64,000 nucleotides of DNA, taken from NCBI RefSeq assembly GCF_028649475.1, contig NZ_JAQSIP010000003.1, positions 620,001 to 684,000 of the forward strand, written 5' to 3'. A model generated the notes under the pieces. That model did no database searches and had not been told where the DNA came from. It saw only the letters and a program-made list of their open reading frames with translations. Positions within the stretch are counted from its first letter, which is position 1. Each line of letters starts with the position of its first letter. Below, one piece after another: positions 54,801-63,599 of this stretch. The translations under genes and the position numbers were made by a program. The stretch comes from Curvibacter cyanobacteriorum (lineage in GTDB: Bacteria; Pseudomonadota; Gammaproteobacteria; Burkholderiales; Burkholderiaceae_C).

Positions 54801-57202
54801 GCGCCCAGCCCCCAGTCCCATCCTTGGATGGTCTGCTGGAGGCGGTCTGGCTGGTGGAGGCGGAAGGCCTGACGGTCTGCGCGGTCAACGCGGCGGCCTG
54901 TCAGCTCATGGGCGGTGTGCCCGCAGCCAGCCTGTTGGGTCACCTGGTCACCGACTGGGCGGTCTCACCCGAAGACATGGTGTTCTGGTCGGGGGTGGCC
55001 GGCGGAGCGCCGGACGGCCTGTGGTCGCAAAGCCTGATCCGCCGCCCGGATGGCGAGGTGCTGTCGGTGGAGCGCCGTATCAGCCCCACCACGCTGGCCG
55101 ATGGCCGGGCTGCCTTTTTGGTGGCGGTGCTGGACCGCAGCCGTGAGCAGCAGGCGGCCAATGAACTGGAACAACTGGTGGCCGAGCTGCGCGCCACGCT
55201 GGATTCAACCGCTGACGGCATCCTGGTCTGCAGCCTGCGCGGTGATGTGCGCGCTTTCAACCGGCGTTTTGCCCAGATCTGGGACCTGCCCGACACCCTG
55301 CAAACCCGCCGGGACGACACTGCCTTGCACGCCCACCTGGCGCACAGCGTGGTCGACACCGGGGCCTACCAGGCCCGGCTGGAGGTGTTGACCGGCATGC
55401 CCGAGATGCAGGGCACCGACACCTTGCTGCTGCGCAACGGGCGCGTGCTGGAGCGCGTCAGCATCCCCCAGCTGAGCCGGGGGCGGCCCGTGGGGCGCGT
55501 GTATTCCTTCCGCGATGTGACCGACCAGATGGCGGCCGAGGCCGGCCTCAAGCTCGCCGCCAAGGTGTTCGAATGCAGCCTGGACGCGGCCTTCATTGCC
55601 TCCGCCGACGAGTTGCTGGTGGCCGTCAACCCGGCCTGCGAGCGGCTGGCCCAGCAAGCCGCGGGGCGCCTGCTGGGGCGGGTGGCGGGCAGCTTGTTCA
55701 CCGACCCGCACAACGACCAGTTGCTGGACACCATCCGGGCCCATTGGCGCCGCCACGGCTTTTGGGAGGGCGAGGTCTGGTTGCGCCGCGAAGACGGCGA
55801 AGCCTGTCCGGTGCAACTGTCCTGGGTGGTGCTGCGCGACGAGCAAGACCAGGTGCGCCAGAGCATTGGCTTCTTCCGCGACCTCACCGAGCAACGCGCC
55901 GCGCGCCACCGCATCGAGCAATTGGCCTACAGCGATGTGCTCACCGGCCTGCCCAACCGCTTGCTGTTGTCGCAGCGGGTGGACTTTGCCTTGCAGATGG
56001 CGCGCCGCCAGGCCACCAGTTTCGCCATCCTGTTTCTGGACCTGGACCGCTTCAAGAACATCAACGACTCGCTCGGCCACCAGTTTGGTGACCGCGTGTT
56101 GGTGCAGGTGGCTGGGCGCATCCGCTCCTGCCTGCGCGACGTCGACACCCTGTGCCGTCTGGGGGGGGACGAGTTTGTGGTCTACCTGCATGGGGTCGAC
56201 GCCGAGGGCGCCGAGCTGGTGGTGGGGCGCATCCTGCAAGAGCTGACGCGTCCTTTCTTGCAGGACGACATGAACTTCAGCATCGGTTGCAGCATCGGGG
56301 TGGCCATGTACCCGCAGGACGGCAGCACGCTGGACGAACTGATCAAGCAGGCCGACACCGCCATGTACGAGGTCAAGGCCACCGGGCGCGGGCATTTCCG
56401 CTTCTACCGGCCGCAGATGAACGTCGATGTGCTGTCGCGCATGAAGCTCGAAACCGCCATGCGCCAGGCCCTGGAGCAAGGCAAGTTCCGCCTGCATTAC
56501 CAGCCTCAGCTCAACCTGCTGAGCGGCCGCCTGATCGGCGCCGAGGCGCTGATCCGCTGGATCGACGAGGAGCGCGGTCCGGTCTCGCCAGGCCAGTTCA
56601 TTCCCTTGGCCGAGGAGTCGGGCTTCATCGTCCAGATTGGCGCTTGGGTGCTGGCCGAGGCGGTGCGTCAGGCGGTGTGTTGGCAGCAGGCGGGCACGCC
56701 AATGCTGGTGTCGGTCAACGTGTCGGCGCTGCAGTTCCGCCAGCCTGATTTTGTGCAGCGCGTGGCGCAGACGCTCAGCGAGGCGGGCCTGCCCGCCGAG
56801 CTGCTCGAACTGGAGCTGACCGAGTCAATCCTTGTGCAGGACGCCGACGAGGTGTTGCAGCGCCTGCAGGCGCTGTCCAGCCTGGGCGTGCACCTGGCGA
56901 TCGATGACTTTGGTACCGGTTATTCCAGCCTAGCCTACCTGAAGAAGTTCCCCATCGACAAGCTCAAGATCGATCAGTCCTTTGTGCGGGGTCTGCCCGA
57001 GGACGAGAGCGACACGGCCATCGTGGTCGCCATGATCAGCATGGCCCGCGCGCTCAAGCTGTCGGTGATCGCTGAGGGCGTGGAGACCGAAGCCCAGCGC
57101 GCCACCCTGCAGCGCCTGGGCTGCGACGAGTACCAGGGCTTTTTGTGCTCACCGGGCGTGCCGCCCGACAAGTTCGCGCATTTCCTGCAAGCCTTGCGTT
57201 GA
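54797..57202 (+). CDS. PAS-GGDEF-EAL c-di-GMP turnover protein
   Basis: The 801-residue cytoplasmic protein has three PAS units (about 8-118, 130-245, 250-370), a GGDEF domain (about 375-535; GGDEF at 456-460), and an EAL domain (about 545-800; EAL at 583-585). The EAL domain keeps NVSALQFRQPDF, LELTESI, DDFGTGYSSLAYLKKFP, KIDQSFV and AEGVET, so it looks active; GGDEF is intact too. The start is a GTG overlapping the HD-GYP stop codon, indicating translational coupling. Confidence 0.95.
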   Translation: MSAQPPVPSLDGLLEAVWLVEAEGLTVCAVNAAACQLMGGVPAASLLGHLVTDWAVSPEDMVFWSGVAGGAPDGLWSQSLIRRPDGEVLSVERRISPTTLADGRAAFLVAVLDRSREQQAANELEQLVAELRATLDSTADGILVCSLRGDVRAFNRRFAQIWDLPDTLQTRRDDTALHAHLAHSVVDTGAYQARLEVLTGMPEMQGTDTLLLRNGRVLERVSIPQLSRGRPVGRVYSFRDVTDQMAAEAGLKLAAKVFECSLDAAFIASADELLVAVNPACERLAQQAAGRLLGRVAGSLFTDPHNDQLLDTIRAHWRRHGFWEGEVWLRREDGEACPVQLSWVVLRDEQDQVRQSIGFFRDLTEQRAARHRIEQLAYSDVLTGLPNRLLLSQRVDFALQMARRQATSFAILFLDLDRFKNINDSLGHQFGDRVLVQVAGRIRSCLRDVDTLCRLGGDEFVVYLHGVDAEGAELVVGRILQELTRPFLQDDMNFSIGCSIGVAMYPQDGSTLDELIKQADTAMYEVKATGRGHFRFYRPQMNVDVLSRMKLETAMRQALEQGKFRLHYQPQLNLLSGRLIGAEALIRWIDEERGPVSPGQFIPLAEESGFIVQIGAWVLAEAVRQAVCWQQAGTPMLVSVNVSALQFRQPDFVQRVAQTLSEAGLPAELLELELTESILVQDADEVLQRLQALSSLGVHLAIDDFGTGYSSLAYLKKFPIDKLKIDQSFVRGLPEDESDTAIVVAMISMARALKLSVIAEGVETEAQRATLQRLGCDEYQGFLCSPGVPPDKFAHFLQALR

Positions 57203-57268
57203 GGCCGTGGCACGCGGTGGCCACGCCCCATGGTGCGGGGCGGGCCGGGGCACCCGGAGCCCCCGGTT

Positions 57269-58084
57269 TCAGCTGCTCAGGCCTTTCCACAGCATGTAGC
57301 TCGCCAGCAAGTAGAGCGTGCAGGCGAACACGCGCTTGAGCTTCTTCACCGGCAGTTGGTGGGCCGCCTTGGCCCCCAGGGGCGCGGTCAGCACGCTGCA
57401 GGCCGCGATCACCCCAAGCGCCGGCAGCCAGATGTAGCCCAGCGAGGCTGGGGGCAACTGGGCCACCGACTGGCCCGCCAGCGCATAGCCCACCACGTTG
57501 GCCACCGCGATCGGGAAGCCCAGGGCCGCCGACGTGGCCACCGCGTTGTGGATCGCCACGTTGCACCAGGTCATGAAGGGCACGCTGATGAAGCCCCCGC
57601 CGGCGCCAACCAGACCCGACAGGAAACCGATCACGCCACCCGCCAGCCACTGGCCGCCGGTGCCGGGCATCTGGCGGCTGGGGGCCGGCTTCTTGTCGAG
57701 GAACATCTGGGTCGCCGAGAAGCCCACGAACAGGCCAAAGAAGATGGCCAGGTAGCTGCCCTTGAGCAAGGCAAACACCCCCAGGCTGGCGATGGCCCCG
57801 CCCAGCACGATGCCCGGTGCCAGGCCCCGGACCAGGTCCCAGCGCACGGCGCCGCGGCGGTGGTGGGCGCGCACGCTGGAGATCGAGGTGAACATGATGG
57901 TCGCCATCGATGTGGCGATGGCCATCTTCACGCTGAGGTCCGCAGCCACGCCTTGCTTGCTGAGGATGAAGGTGATGAAGGGCACCATCAGCATGCCGCC
58001 CCCAATGCCCAGCAGGCCCGCCAAGAAGCCAGAACCCAGGCCCAGCAGGGCGAGTTCCACGATCAACAAAGGGTCCAGCAACAT
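57269..58084 (-). CDS. TauE/SafE-family permease
   Basis: This 271-residue membrane protein has about eight hydrophobic helices in two similar halves: GLGSGFLAGLLGIGGGMLMVPF near the N-terminus and GFLSGLVGAGGGFISVPFM near 150. The repeated GxGGGxxxVP loop is the TauE/SafE signature of anion exporters (sulfite, sulfoacetate or similar). The exact substrate is unknown. The ATG at 58084 gives MLLDPLLIVELALLGLG; the frame continues upstream without helices. It is convergent with the PAS-GGDEF-EAL gene. Confidence 0.9.
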   Translation of the reverse strand: MLLDPLLIVELALLGLGSGFLAGLLGIGGGMLMVPFITFILSKQGVAADLSVKMAIATSMATIMFTSISSVRAHHRRGAVRWDLVRGLAPGIVLGGAIASLGVFALLKGSYLAIFFGLFVGFSATQMFLDKKPAPSRQMPGTGGQWLAGGVIGFLSGLVGAGGGFISVPFMTWCNVAIHNAVATSAALGFPIAVANVVGYALAGQSVAQLPPASLGYIWLPALGVIAACSVLTAPLGAKAAHQLPVKKLKRVFACTLYLLASYMLWKGLSS

Positions 58085-58422
58085 GGGGGCTTTCGGGAGG
58101 GGGTGAGAAGGGTGTCTTTGGCCGACAAGGGACAGGTGCATCTGCTTTGGGGGCGGCGCCCAAGGCGCGATCCGGTCCCCAGGGCCTGCCCAAAATTCTA
58201 GTTCAGTTGTTCTCTGCCAGCCCGGCCTCAGGCGCACCTGCGCGACGCCTGCCTCGTCGGTTCAGTCCTGCTGAGGGGGGGCAGGGCGCTGGACCATCGC
58301 TTGTCGAGGCGCGTCAACCGAGTCGCTTCAATATTTAAAAGTCTGACACTTCCAGTTGTGAAATATCATTGCCGAGCGCAGCGAACCCGCATCGCTATAT
58401 CACATCAGGAGCAGTGTTCATC
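58085..58422. other. divergent intergenic region upstream of the chemoreceptor gene
   Basis: No gene is visible. An AT-rich pocket at about 58328-58375 is the likely promoter area for the chemoreceptor gene; I could not fit a clean sigma-28 (TAAA-N15-GCCGATAA) element. AGGAG at about 58406 precedes the ATG at 58423 at a somewhat long spacing. Confidence 0.5.
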
Positions 58423-60210
58423 ATGAGCCGAATTGAGCTGGATCAAGTAAAGGTGTCGACCCGATTGAGTTTGGGCTTTGGCTTGTTGTTGGTTTGCTTG
58501 GTGGCAGTGGGGGGCATCGCCCTCTACAAGTTCTCAACTTTGGCCGGCAAGCTGGATGAGTTGATCTCCAACCGCCTGGTCAAGGTCACCCAGTTCACCG
58601 AGTTGAAGGACAACTTCCAATCGGTGGCGCGCATCACCCGCACCGTGGCCTTGATCGAGGACGTGAAGCAGGCGCAAGAGCAGGCTGACAAGATCCAGCC
58701 CCTGCGGGCCCGCAGCGTCGAGTTGATTGGGCAGTTGAGCAAGACCCTGACGGTGCCCAAGAGCGTGGAACTGCTCAAGGTCATTCAGGACAACCGCCAG
58801 GCGTACGACGCGGACATCGACGCCGCCCTGCGCCTGGGGCTGACGGGCAAGCCGGAAGACGCCAAGGCGGCCACCGACATCCTGCTCCTCAAAGTGCCCG
58901 CGCGGCAAGATCTGATTTTCAAGGCCCTGGACGACTCGGTGGCCGTGCAGCGCGAATTGGCGCAGCAGGCGGGTGCCCAGGCCTCGGAGGCGGTGGCTTC
59001 GGGGCGTGTGCTGGTGCTGGGCCTGGTGGCGGCCGCGATCCTGGCTGGCGTGTTGGCGGCGTACCTGATCGTGCGCAACCTGACGCGTGCGCTGGGGGCG
59101 GAGCCGTACGAGGTTTCGCGTGCCGTGGCCCGTGTGGCCGATGGCGATCTGAGTCAAACGGTGGCTCTGCGTCCCGGTGACACGGACAGCGTGATGGCCG
59201 CGGTGCAGCGCATGCAGGCCAGCTTGGCCCAGGTGGTCAGCACGGTGCGCCAAGGCAGCGAGGCGGTGGCCTCGGCCAGTGCCCAGATCGCCTCGGGCAA
59301 CCGCGACCTGTCCGGCCGCACCGAAGAGCAGGCCAGTGCCCTCGAGCAAACGGCCGCCTCCATGGAGGAGTTGGGCTCGACCGTGACCCACAACGCGGAC
59401 AACGCCCGCCAGGCCAACCAGTTGGCGCAAGCCGCGTCCGGGGTTGCCAGTCAGGGGGGCGCGGTGGTGGCCGAGGTGGTCGACACCATGAAGGAGATCA
59501 ACGACAGCTCGCGCAAGATCGCCGACATCATTGGCGTCATCGACGGCATTGCCTTCCAGACCAACATCCTTGCCTTGAACGCCGCGGTCGAAGCCGCCCG
59601 CGCGGGCGAGCAGGGCCGCGGCTTTGCCGTGGTGGCCGGCGAGGTGCGCACGCTGGCCGGGCGCAGCGCCGAGGCCTCGAAGGAAATCCGGCGCCTGATC
59701 CAGGCCAGCGTCGAGCGCGTCGAGTCCGGTTCGGTCCTGGTCGACCGTGCGGGCGCCACCATGAGCGAGGTGGTGGGCAGCATCCAGCGGGTCAGCGACA
59801 TCATGGGCGAGATCTCGGCCGGCACCTCGGAGCAGGCCCAGGGTGTGACCCAGATTGGCGAAGCCGTCACCCAGATGGACCAAACCACGCAACAAAACGC
59901 GGCACTGGTCGAAGAAATGTCCGCGGCAGCGGACAGCCTGCGGGTGCAGGCCGATGACCTGGTGCGCGCGGTGGCGGTGTTCAAGCTGGCCCCGGGCATG
60001 GGGGCAGCAAGCCCTCGTTCCGCACCAGCCCCTCGCCGTCAGGCGGTGGCCGCCCCTGCCGTCAAGTCGCCCGCGTTGAAGTCGGCTGCGGCGCCGGCGT
60101 TGGCGCCTGCGGCCTCTGGCCGCCCCGCGGCGCCGGTCAAGGCGGCCGCGCTGCCGCCGGCCAGCAAGTCACCAGTGCCGGCGCGCGAGGACGATTGGGA
60201 AAGCTTCTGA
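58423..60210 (+). CDS. methyl-accepting chemotaxis protein
   Basis: A 595-residue transmembrane chemoreceptor. It has a first helix at about 15-37, a four-helix-bundle-type periplasmic domain of about 150 residues, a second helix near 190-210, HAMP (about 212-265), and a cytoplasmic signalling domain with methylation helices ([21 protein letters not shown]) and the highly conserved hairpin tip ([39 protein letters not shown], split here by position 375-413). An Ala/Pro-rich tail ends in DDWESF, resembling the CheR-binding C-terminal pentapeptide of Tsr/Tar. The ligand is unknown. The ATG at 58423 is preferred over the in-frame start at 58369. Confidence 0.95.
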   Translation: MSRIELDQVKVSTRLSLGFGLLLVCLVAVGGIALYKFSTLAGKLDELISNRLVKVTQFTELKDNFQSVARITRTVALIEDVKQAQEQADKIQPLRARSVELIGQLSKTLTVPKSVELLKVIQDNRQAYDADIDAALRLGLTGKPEDAKAATDILLLKVPARQDLIFKALDDSVAVQRELAQQAGAQASEAVASGRVLVLGLVAAAILAGVLAAYLIVRNLTRALGAEPYEVSRAVARVADGDLSQTVALRPGDTDSVMAAVQRMQASLAQVVSTVRQGSEAVASASAQIASGNRDLSGRTEEQASALEQTAASMEELGSTVTHNADNARQANQLAQAASGVASQGGAVVAEVVDTMKEINDSSRKIADIIGVIDGIAFQTNILALNAAVEAARAGEQGRGFAVVAGEVRTLAGRSAEASKEIRRLIQASVERVESGSVLVDRAGATMSEVVGSIQRVSDIMGEISAGTSEQAQGVTQIGEAVTQMDQTTQQNAALVEEMSAAADSLRVQADDLVRAVAVFKLAPGMGAASPRSAPAPRRQAVAAPAVKSPALKSAAAPALAPAASGRPAAPVKAAALPPASKSPVPAREDDWESF

Positions 60211-60273
60211 GCTCGACCACTGGCGGGGCGGCGGGTCGACCCAGACCCGACGGCTCAGCCGGACTGGCCAAAC

Positions 60274-60305
60274 AAAAAAGCCACCGCTGTGCGGTGGCTT
60301 TTTGC
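60274..60305 (+). terminator. rho-independent terminator after the chemoreceptor gene
   Basis: AAAAAAGCCACCGC and GCGGTGGCTTTTT form a stem of about 13 pairs around a three-base loop. It could work in both directions, ending the chemoreceptor mRNA on the plus strand and, less directly, transcripts reading out of 6S RNA on the minus strand. Confidence 0.93.
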
Positions 60306-60377
60306 TTGGGCGGGGTCTGTGGTGTCCCAGGACTGGGGCCACGGCGCTCAGCCCGGAGGGAGCTGAAGCGCGGAAGA

Positions 60378-60556
60378 GGTGTCTGCGAATACCACCGGAC
60401 CGGCATCCTGAACCGGGGGTTCAGGTGGGCAAGGGCAGACTGGCGTTGGGTTCATCTGACGCGAGACGATCACGCTCACCAGCCGATGTACCAAGCCCGG
60501 GCTCAAAGAGCATTGGTTCAAGGAAATATAAAGCCCGGCGCGTACCGCAGACGGTG
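60378..60556 (-). ncRNA. ssrS: 6S RNA
   Basis: Read on the minus strand, this roughly 178-base stretch has the 6S plan. A closing stem GTCTGCG (60552-60546) pairs with CGCAGAC (60387-60381); CGCCGG pairs with CCGGTGG inside it, and a large central bubble follows. On the 3' side of the bubble is the conserved small hairpin CCTGAACC-CCC-GGTTCAGG, like TTGAACCAAGGGTTCAA in E. coli 6S. TACAAT about 10 bases before the 5' end is a good -10. Location next to zapA is the classic ssrS context. 6S RNA binds sigma-70 RNA polymerase in stationary phase. End points are estimates. Confidence 0.8.
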
Positions 60557-60749
60557 CCTATTGTAGGCCTGAGTCAGGCCCTTGGCGGCTTCGCGGCCGC
60601 CGAGCGGCTTGTTTTTAGGGGCTTTGCCGGCGGGGCTTGTCAAACGGGCCCAGTTCGGCTGGGGTGGGGCAGCGAATCAAGCTGCCAGTGCCCGCACGGC
60701 GCTGGCTCGCGTGCCTGGACAGTGAGGCCGAACCCGGCCCGGCGCCGCG

Positions 60750-61124
60750 TCAGATCAGGTGACCGTCTTCGCCCAGGGCTGCATCGAGCTGGGCCATGAG
60801 CAGGCTCAGCCGGGCCTGGCGCGCGTCGGACAAGGGCCCGTGCTCGACCAAGGGGGTGGCCGGGCGGGCCGCCTGGGCTTCCTGGGCTTGACGCGCCAGG
60901 GCCTGCGCTTGCAGTTCGGCGGTCTCGCGGTCGGCCAGCTCAAAGGCAAAGTTCAAGGCCGCCAGCACCGCGATGCGGTCGCGGGCGCGCACTTTGCCCG
61001 CGTCGCGGATCTTGCACATGGCGGTGTCGAGCCGCTCCACCGCGTCCAGCAGACGCGACTCCCGACCTTCCGGGCAGGCCAGCAGATAGCTCTGCTGCAT
61101 GATCTGAACTTCGACTTGTTTCAT
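60750..61124 (-). CDS. zapA: cell division protein ZapA
   Basis: The 124-residue protein begins MKQVEVQIMQQSYLLACPEG, followed by RLLDAVERLDTAMCKIRDAGKVRARDRIAVLAALN, the ZapA globular domain, then a coiled coil (ADRETAELQAQALARQAQEA). A Gly/Leu tail follows. ZapA cross-links FtsZ protofilaments at the division ring. It starts 4 bases after the end of the zapB-like gene. The ATG at 61124 is chosen; the frame upstream lies within the neighbour. Confidence 0.93.
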   Translation of the reverse strand: MKQVEVQIMQQSYLLACPEGRESRLLDAVERLDTAMCKIRDAGKVRARDRIAVLAALNFAFELADRETAELQAQALARQAQEAQAARPATPLVEHGPLSDARQARLSLLMAQLDAALGEDGHLI

Positions 61125-61128
61125 GGCC

Positions 61129-61350
61129 TCAGGCGGCGTCGGTCGGCGGCGGAGGGAGGCGTTCCAGCAAGGCCTCGACCCGCGAACGGGCCGCATTCAA
61201 GCGGGATTTGAGGCTGTCACGCTCTCGCGACAAGGCGGCCACTTGCTCGGTCAGCAGGCGATTGGTGCGCTGCAGCTCTTCGTGACGCAGCAGCAGCCGC
61301 TCAACTCGATCGGCGATCTGGTCAATGGGGTGCGGTACTGCGTTGGACAT
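61129..61350 (-). CDS. ZapB-like coiled-coil protein
   Basis: This 73-residue protein is almost entirely a coiled coil: IADRVERLLLRHEELQRTNR, LLTEQVAALSRERDSLKSRL and NAARSRVEALLERLP show heptad spacing. Proteins of this size directly upstream of zapA in beta-proteobacteria (TIGR02449/DUF904 type) are treated as ZapB-like division factors. It is divergent from the btuB leader. A TACAAT at 61361-61366 lies only 11 bases before this ATG and would give a very short leader. Confidence 0.8.
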   Translation of the reverse strand: MSNAVPHPIDQIADRVERLLLRHEELQRTNRLLTEQVAALSRERDSLKSRLNAARSRVEALLERLPPPPTDAA

Positions 61351-61399
61351 ACAGCCCATCATTGTAGGCCGAGCGTCAGTGATTGGTTTTAAAATGGCG

Positions 61400-61620
61400 G
61401 CGTTGGTGCTCGCGGTGTGGTTCGCATGCCGCAGTTCAACGGGAAGCAGGAACGGGCTCGCCACCGGCGAAATCACCCGAAACCTGCGCTGCCCCCGCAA
61501 CGGTCAAGCAGACGGGTCGCGCCGCGACTCTGCCTTTTTCACAACAGCCACTGGATGCCCTGAACACGCATCTGGGAAGGCGAGAAAGGTTGGTCTGCCA
61601 GCCCGGATACCGGCCAACAA
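61400..61620 (+). ncRNA. cobalamin (B12) riboswitch
   Basis: The leader shows the AdoCbl-riboswitch landmarks in order: GGTG near 61406, AACGGGAAGCAGG (start of the core at about 61438), CTGCCCCCGCAACGGTCA with the B12-box type GCCACTGG near 61549, CATCTGGGAAGG, and GCCAGCCCGGATACCGGCC at the 3' end. It precedes the btuB gene by about 105 bases. Binding of adenosylcobalamin should repress expression. A TAAAAT at 61390-61395 may be the -10 of its promoter. Confidence 0.93.
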
Positions 61621-61640
61621 GGTGGTGAACTGCCGCGCGT

Positions 61641-61698
61641 GTCCCCGGATGCCCGCCAGGTTTGCCGAAACGTCCAATGCTGGCGGGGATGCCGGCGC
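61641..61698 (+). promoter_or_regulatory. putative expression-platform hairpin of the btuB leader
   Basis: CCCGCCAG (about 61650-61660) can pair with CTGGCGGG (about 61679-61688) between the riboswitch and the btuB start, enclosing a loop of some 20 bases. It could sequester upstream sequence or act in transcript control. It has no T tract, so it does not look like a plain terminator. Positions are approximate. Confidence 0.35.
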
Positions 61699-61724
61699 GG
61701 ACCAACCTGCTTTGTTTGTTTTCC

Positions 61725-63599
61725 ATGAAGAACTCCCCTGTTCGCGCACGCGCTTTGGCGTCTTGCGGCGCTGCCCGTCTGGCCCTGTTGCCCCTGGCCT
61801 TGACCGCTCTCACCGCCCCCGCATTGGCCCAGACGGCCTCGTCTGCACCGGTCTTGCTGGCCGCGCTCAACCCGCTCAAGGAGACCGTCATCACGGCCAC
61901 CCGCACCGAGCAACCGCTGATGGACTTGGTGGCCGATGTGTCCATCATCGACCGCGAGACCATCGAGAGCAGCGGCTTGGGGGCCTTGGCCGATGTGCTG
62001 GCGCGCCTGCCGGGCGTTGAAATCTCGCGCAATGGTGGCCCTGGTTCGACCACCAGTGTGTTCCTGCGCGGCGCCGAGTCGCGTTTCACCGCGGTTTACA
62101 TCGACGGCGCCCGGGTGGACTCGCAGTCCACCGGCGGGGCTCCCTGGGAGTCGATCCCGCTGGGCCTGATCGATCGCATCGAAGTGCTGCGCGGTCCGGC
62201 GGGCGCGGTGTACGGCTCGGATGCCATCGGTGGCGTGGTGCAGATCTTCACCAAGAAGGGAGAGGGCGCGCCTCAAGCCAGCGTCGGTGTGGGCGTGGGC
62301 AGCCTGCGCAGCACCCATGCCGAAGCCAGCCTCAGCGGCAGCACCGGCGTCGTGGACTACGCGGTTGGCGTGCAGAACAAGACCAGCCTGGGCTTCAATG
62401 CCCGAACGCTGGCCACCGCCAACCCGGACCGTGACGGCTACCGCAACAACGCCGGCTATGCCCGCGTCGGAGCCCAGCTCAACCGCGACCAGCGCATCGA
62501 GGCCACGCTGCTGGGCAGCAACATGAACTCGGGTTACGACGCCAGCCTGCGTGCCGATGACCGCAACATGCACCGCCTCTATGCCGCGGGCCTGAACTGG
62601 ATGGCGCGCTGGAGCGACCGCTACAGCACCCGCCTGAGCGTCAACGAGTCGGCCGACACCTACACCACCCAGCCCTCGGTCTACCAGACCAAGACGCGCC
62701 TGCGCGGCTACCTGCTGCAAAACGACTGGAAGCTGGACCTTGGCTCGGTGTCCGCAGCCCTCGAACGCAAAGAGGACACGCTGGTCAACAACCCCATCAA
62801 CCGCAGCCGCTCGCAAGACGCCCTGGCCCTGGGCTACGGCCTGCGCCTGCGTGAGCACACGCTGCAACTCAATGTGCGCCACGACCGCGACAGCGAATTC
62901 GGCGCCCACAACACCGGCAGCGTGGCCTATGGTTACGCGCTGACCCCCGCCTGGCGGGCCACGGCTTCGGCGGGCACGGCCTTCCGCGCGCCGACGCTGT
63001 ACCAACGCTTCAGCGAATACGGCCTGGCGGGTCTGCAACCCGAGACCAGCCGCAACCTCGAGGCCGGCCTGCGCTACCAGCAAGGCAGCAGCCTGTTTGG
63101 CGTGGTGGTGTACCGCAACAAGGTCAGCAACCTGATCAGCTTTGGCGGCGCGGGCACCTGCGCCTCGGCCTTTGGCTGCTATGCCAACACCGGCCGGGCC
63201 CAGTACTCGGGCGCCACCTTCACGGGTGAACAGCGGCTGGGCAGCGTGCTGCTGCGTGGCTCGCTCGACGTGCAAGACCCGAAGGACCTGACCACCAACA
63301 AGCAGCTGGCCCGCCGCGCGCGCCAGCACGGCCTGCTGGGCGCCGAAACCCGCTACGGTCAGTGGCTGCTGGGTGCCGAGGCCCAATGGTCGGGCCGCCG
63401 CTACGACAACGCGGCCAACACCGTCACCCTGGGCGGCTACACGCTGTTCAACCTGCGGGCCAGCACCGAGATCGCACCCGACTGGAAGTTGCTGGCGCGG
63501 GTCGACAACCTGGCCGACAAGGCCTACCAACTGGCCAACACCTACGCCAATCCGGGGCGCCAGCTCTACGTGGGGCTGCTGTGGTCGCCGCGCCGATGA
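61725..63599 (+). CDS. btuB: BtuB-type TonB-dependent vitamin B12 receptor
   Basis: The 624-residue outer-membrane receptor has a signal peptide (about 1-36, ending ALTAPALAQ), a TonB box (KETVITATRTEQ), a plug domain (about 55-170; DVLARLPGVEISRNGGPGS, VFLRGAESRFTAVYIDGARV, EVLRGPAGAVYGSDAIGGVVQI) and a 22-strand barrel ending in a terminal aromatic-type strand (RQLYVGLLWSPRR). Control by an upstream cobalamin riboswitch and a downstream cobalamin-synthesis gene identify cobalamin as the substrate. The ATG at 61725 starts the signal peptide; earlier in-frame starts are in the leader. Confidence 0.95.
   Translation: MKNSPVRARALASCGAARLALLPLALTALTAPALAQTASSAPVLLAALNPLKETVITATRTEQPLMDLVADVSIIDRETIESSGLGALADVLARLPGVEISRNGGPGSTTSVFLRGAESRFTAVYIDGARVDSQSTGGAPWESIPLGLIDRIEVLRGPAGAVYGSDAIGGVVQIFTKKGEGAPQASVGVGVGSLRSTHAEASLSGSTGVVDYAVGVQNKTSLGFNARTLATANPDRDGYRNNAGYARVGAQLNRDQRIEATLLGSNMNSGYDASLRADDRNMHRLYAAGLNWMARWSDRYSTRLSVNESADTYTTQPSVYQTKTRLRGYLLQNDWKLDLGSVSAALERKEDTLVNNPINRSRSQDALALGYGLRLREHTLQLNVRHDRDSEFGAHNTGSVAYGYALTPAWRATASAGTAFRAPTLYQRFSEYGLAGLQPETSRNLEAGLRYQQGSSLFGVVVYRNKVSNLISFGGAGTCASAFGCYANTGRAQYSGATFTGEQRLGSVLLRGSLDVQDPKDLTTNKQLARRARQHGLLGAETRYGQWLLGAEAQWSGRRYDNAANTVTLGGYTLFNLRASTEIAPDWKLLARVDNLADKAYQLANTYANPGRQLYVGLLWSPRR

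Noticed and set aside
58320-58422. Possible sigma-28 promoter for the chemoreceptor gene
   Set aside because: TAAA and GCCGA elements are present but about 27 bases apart, too far for the consensus.
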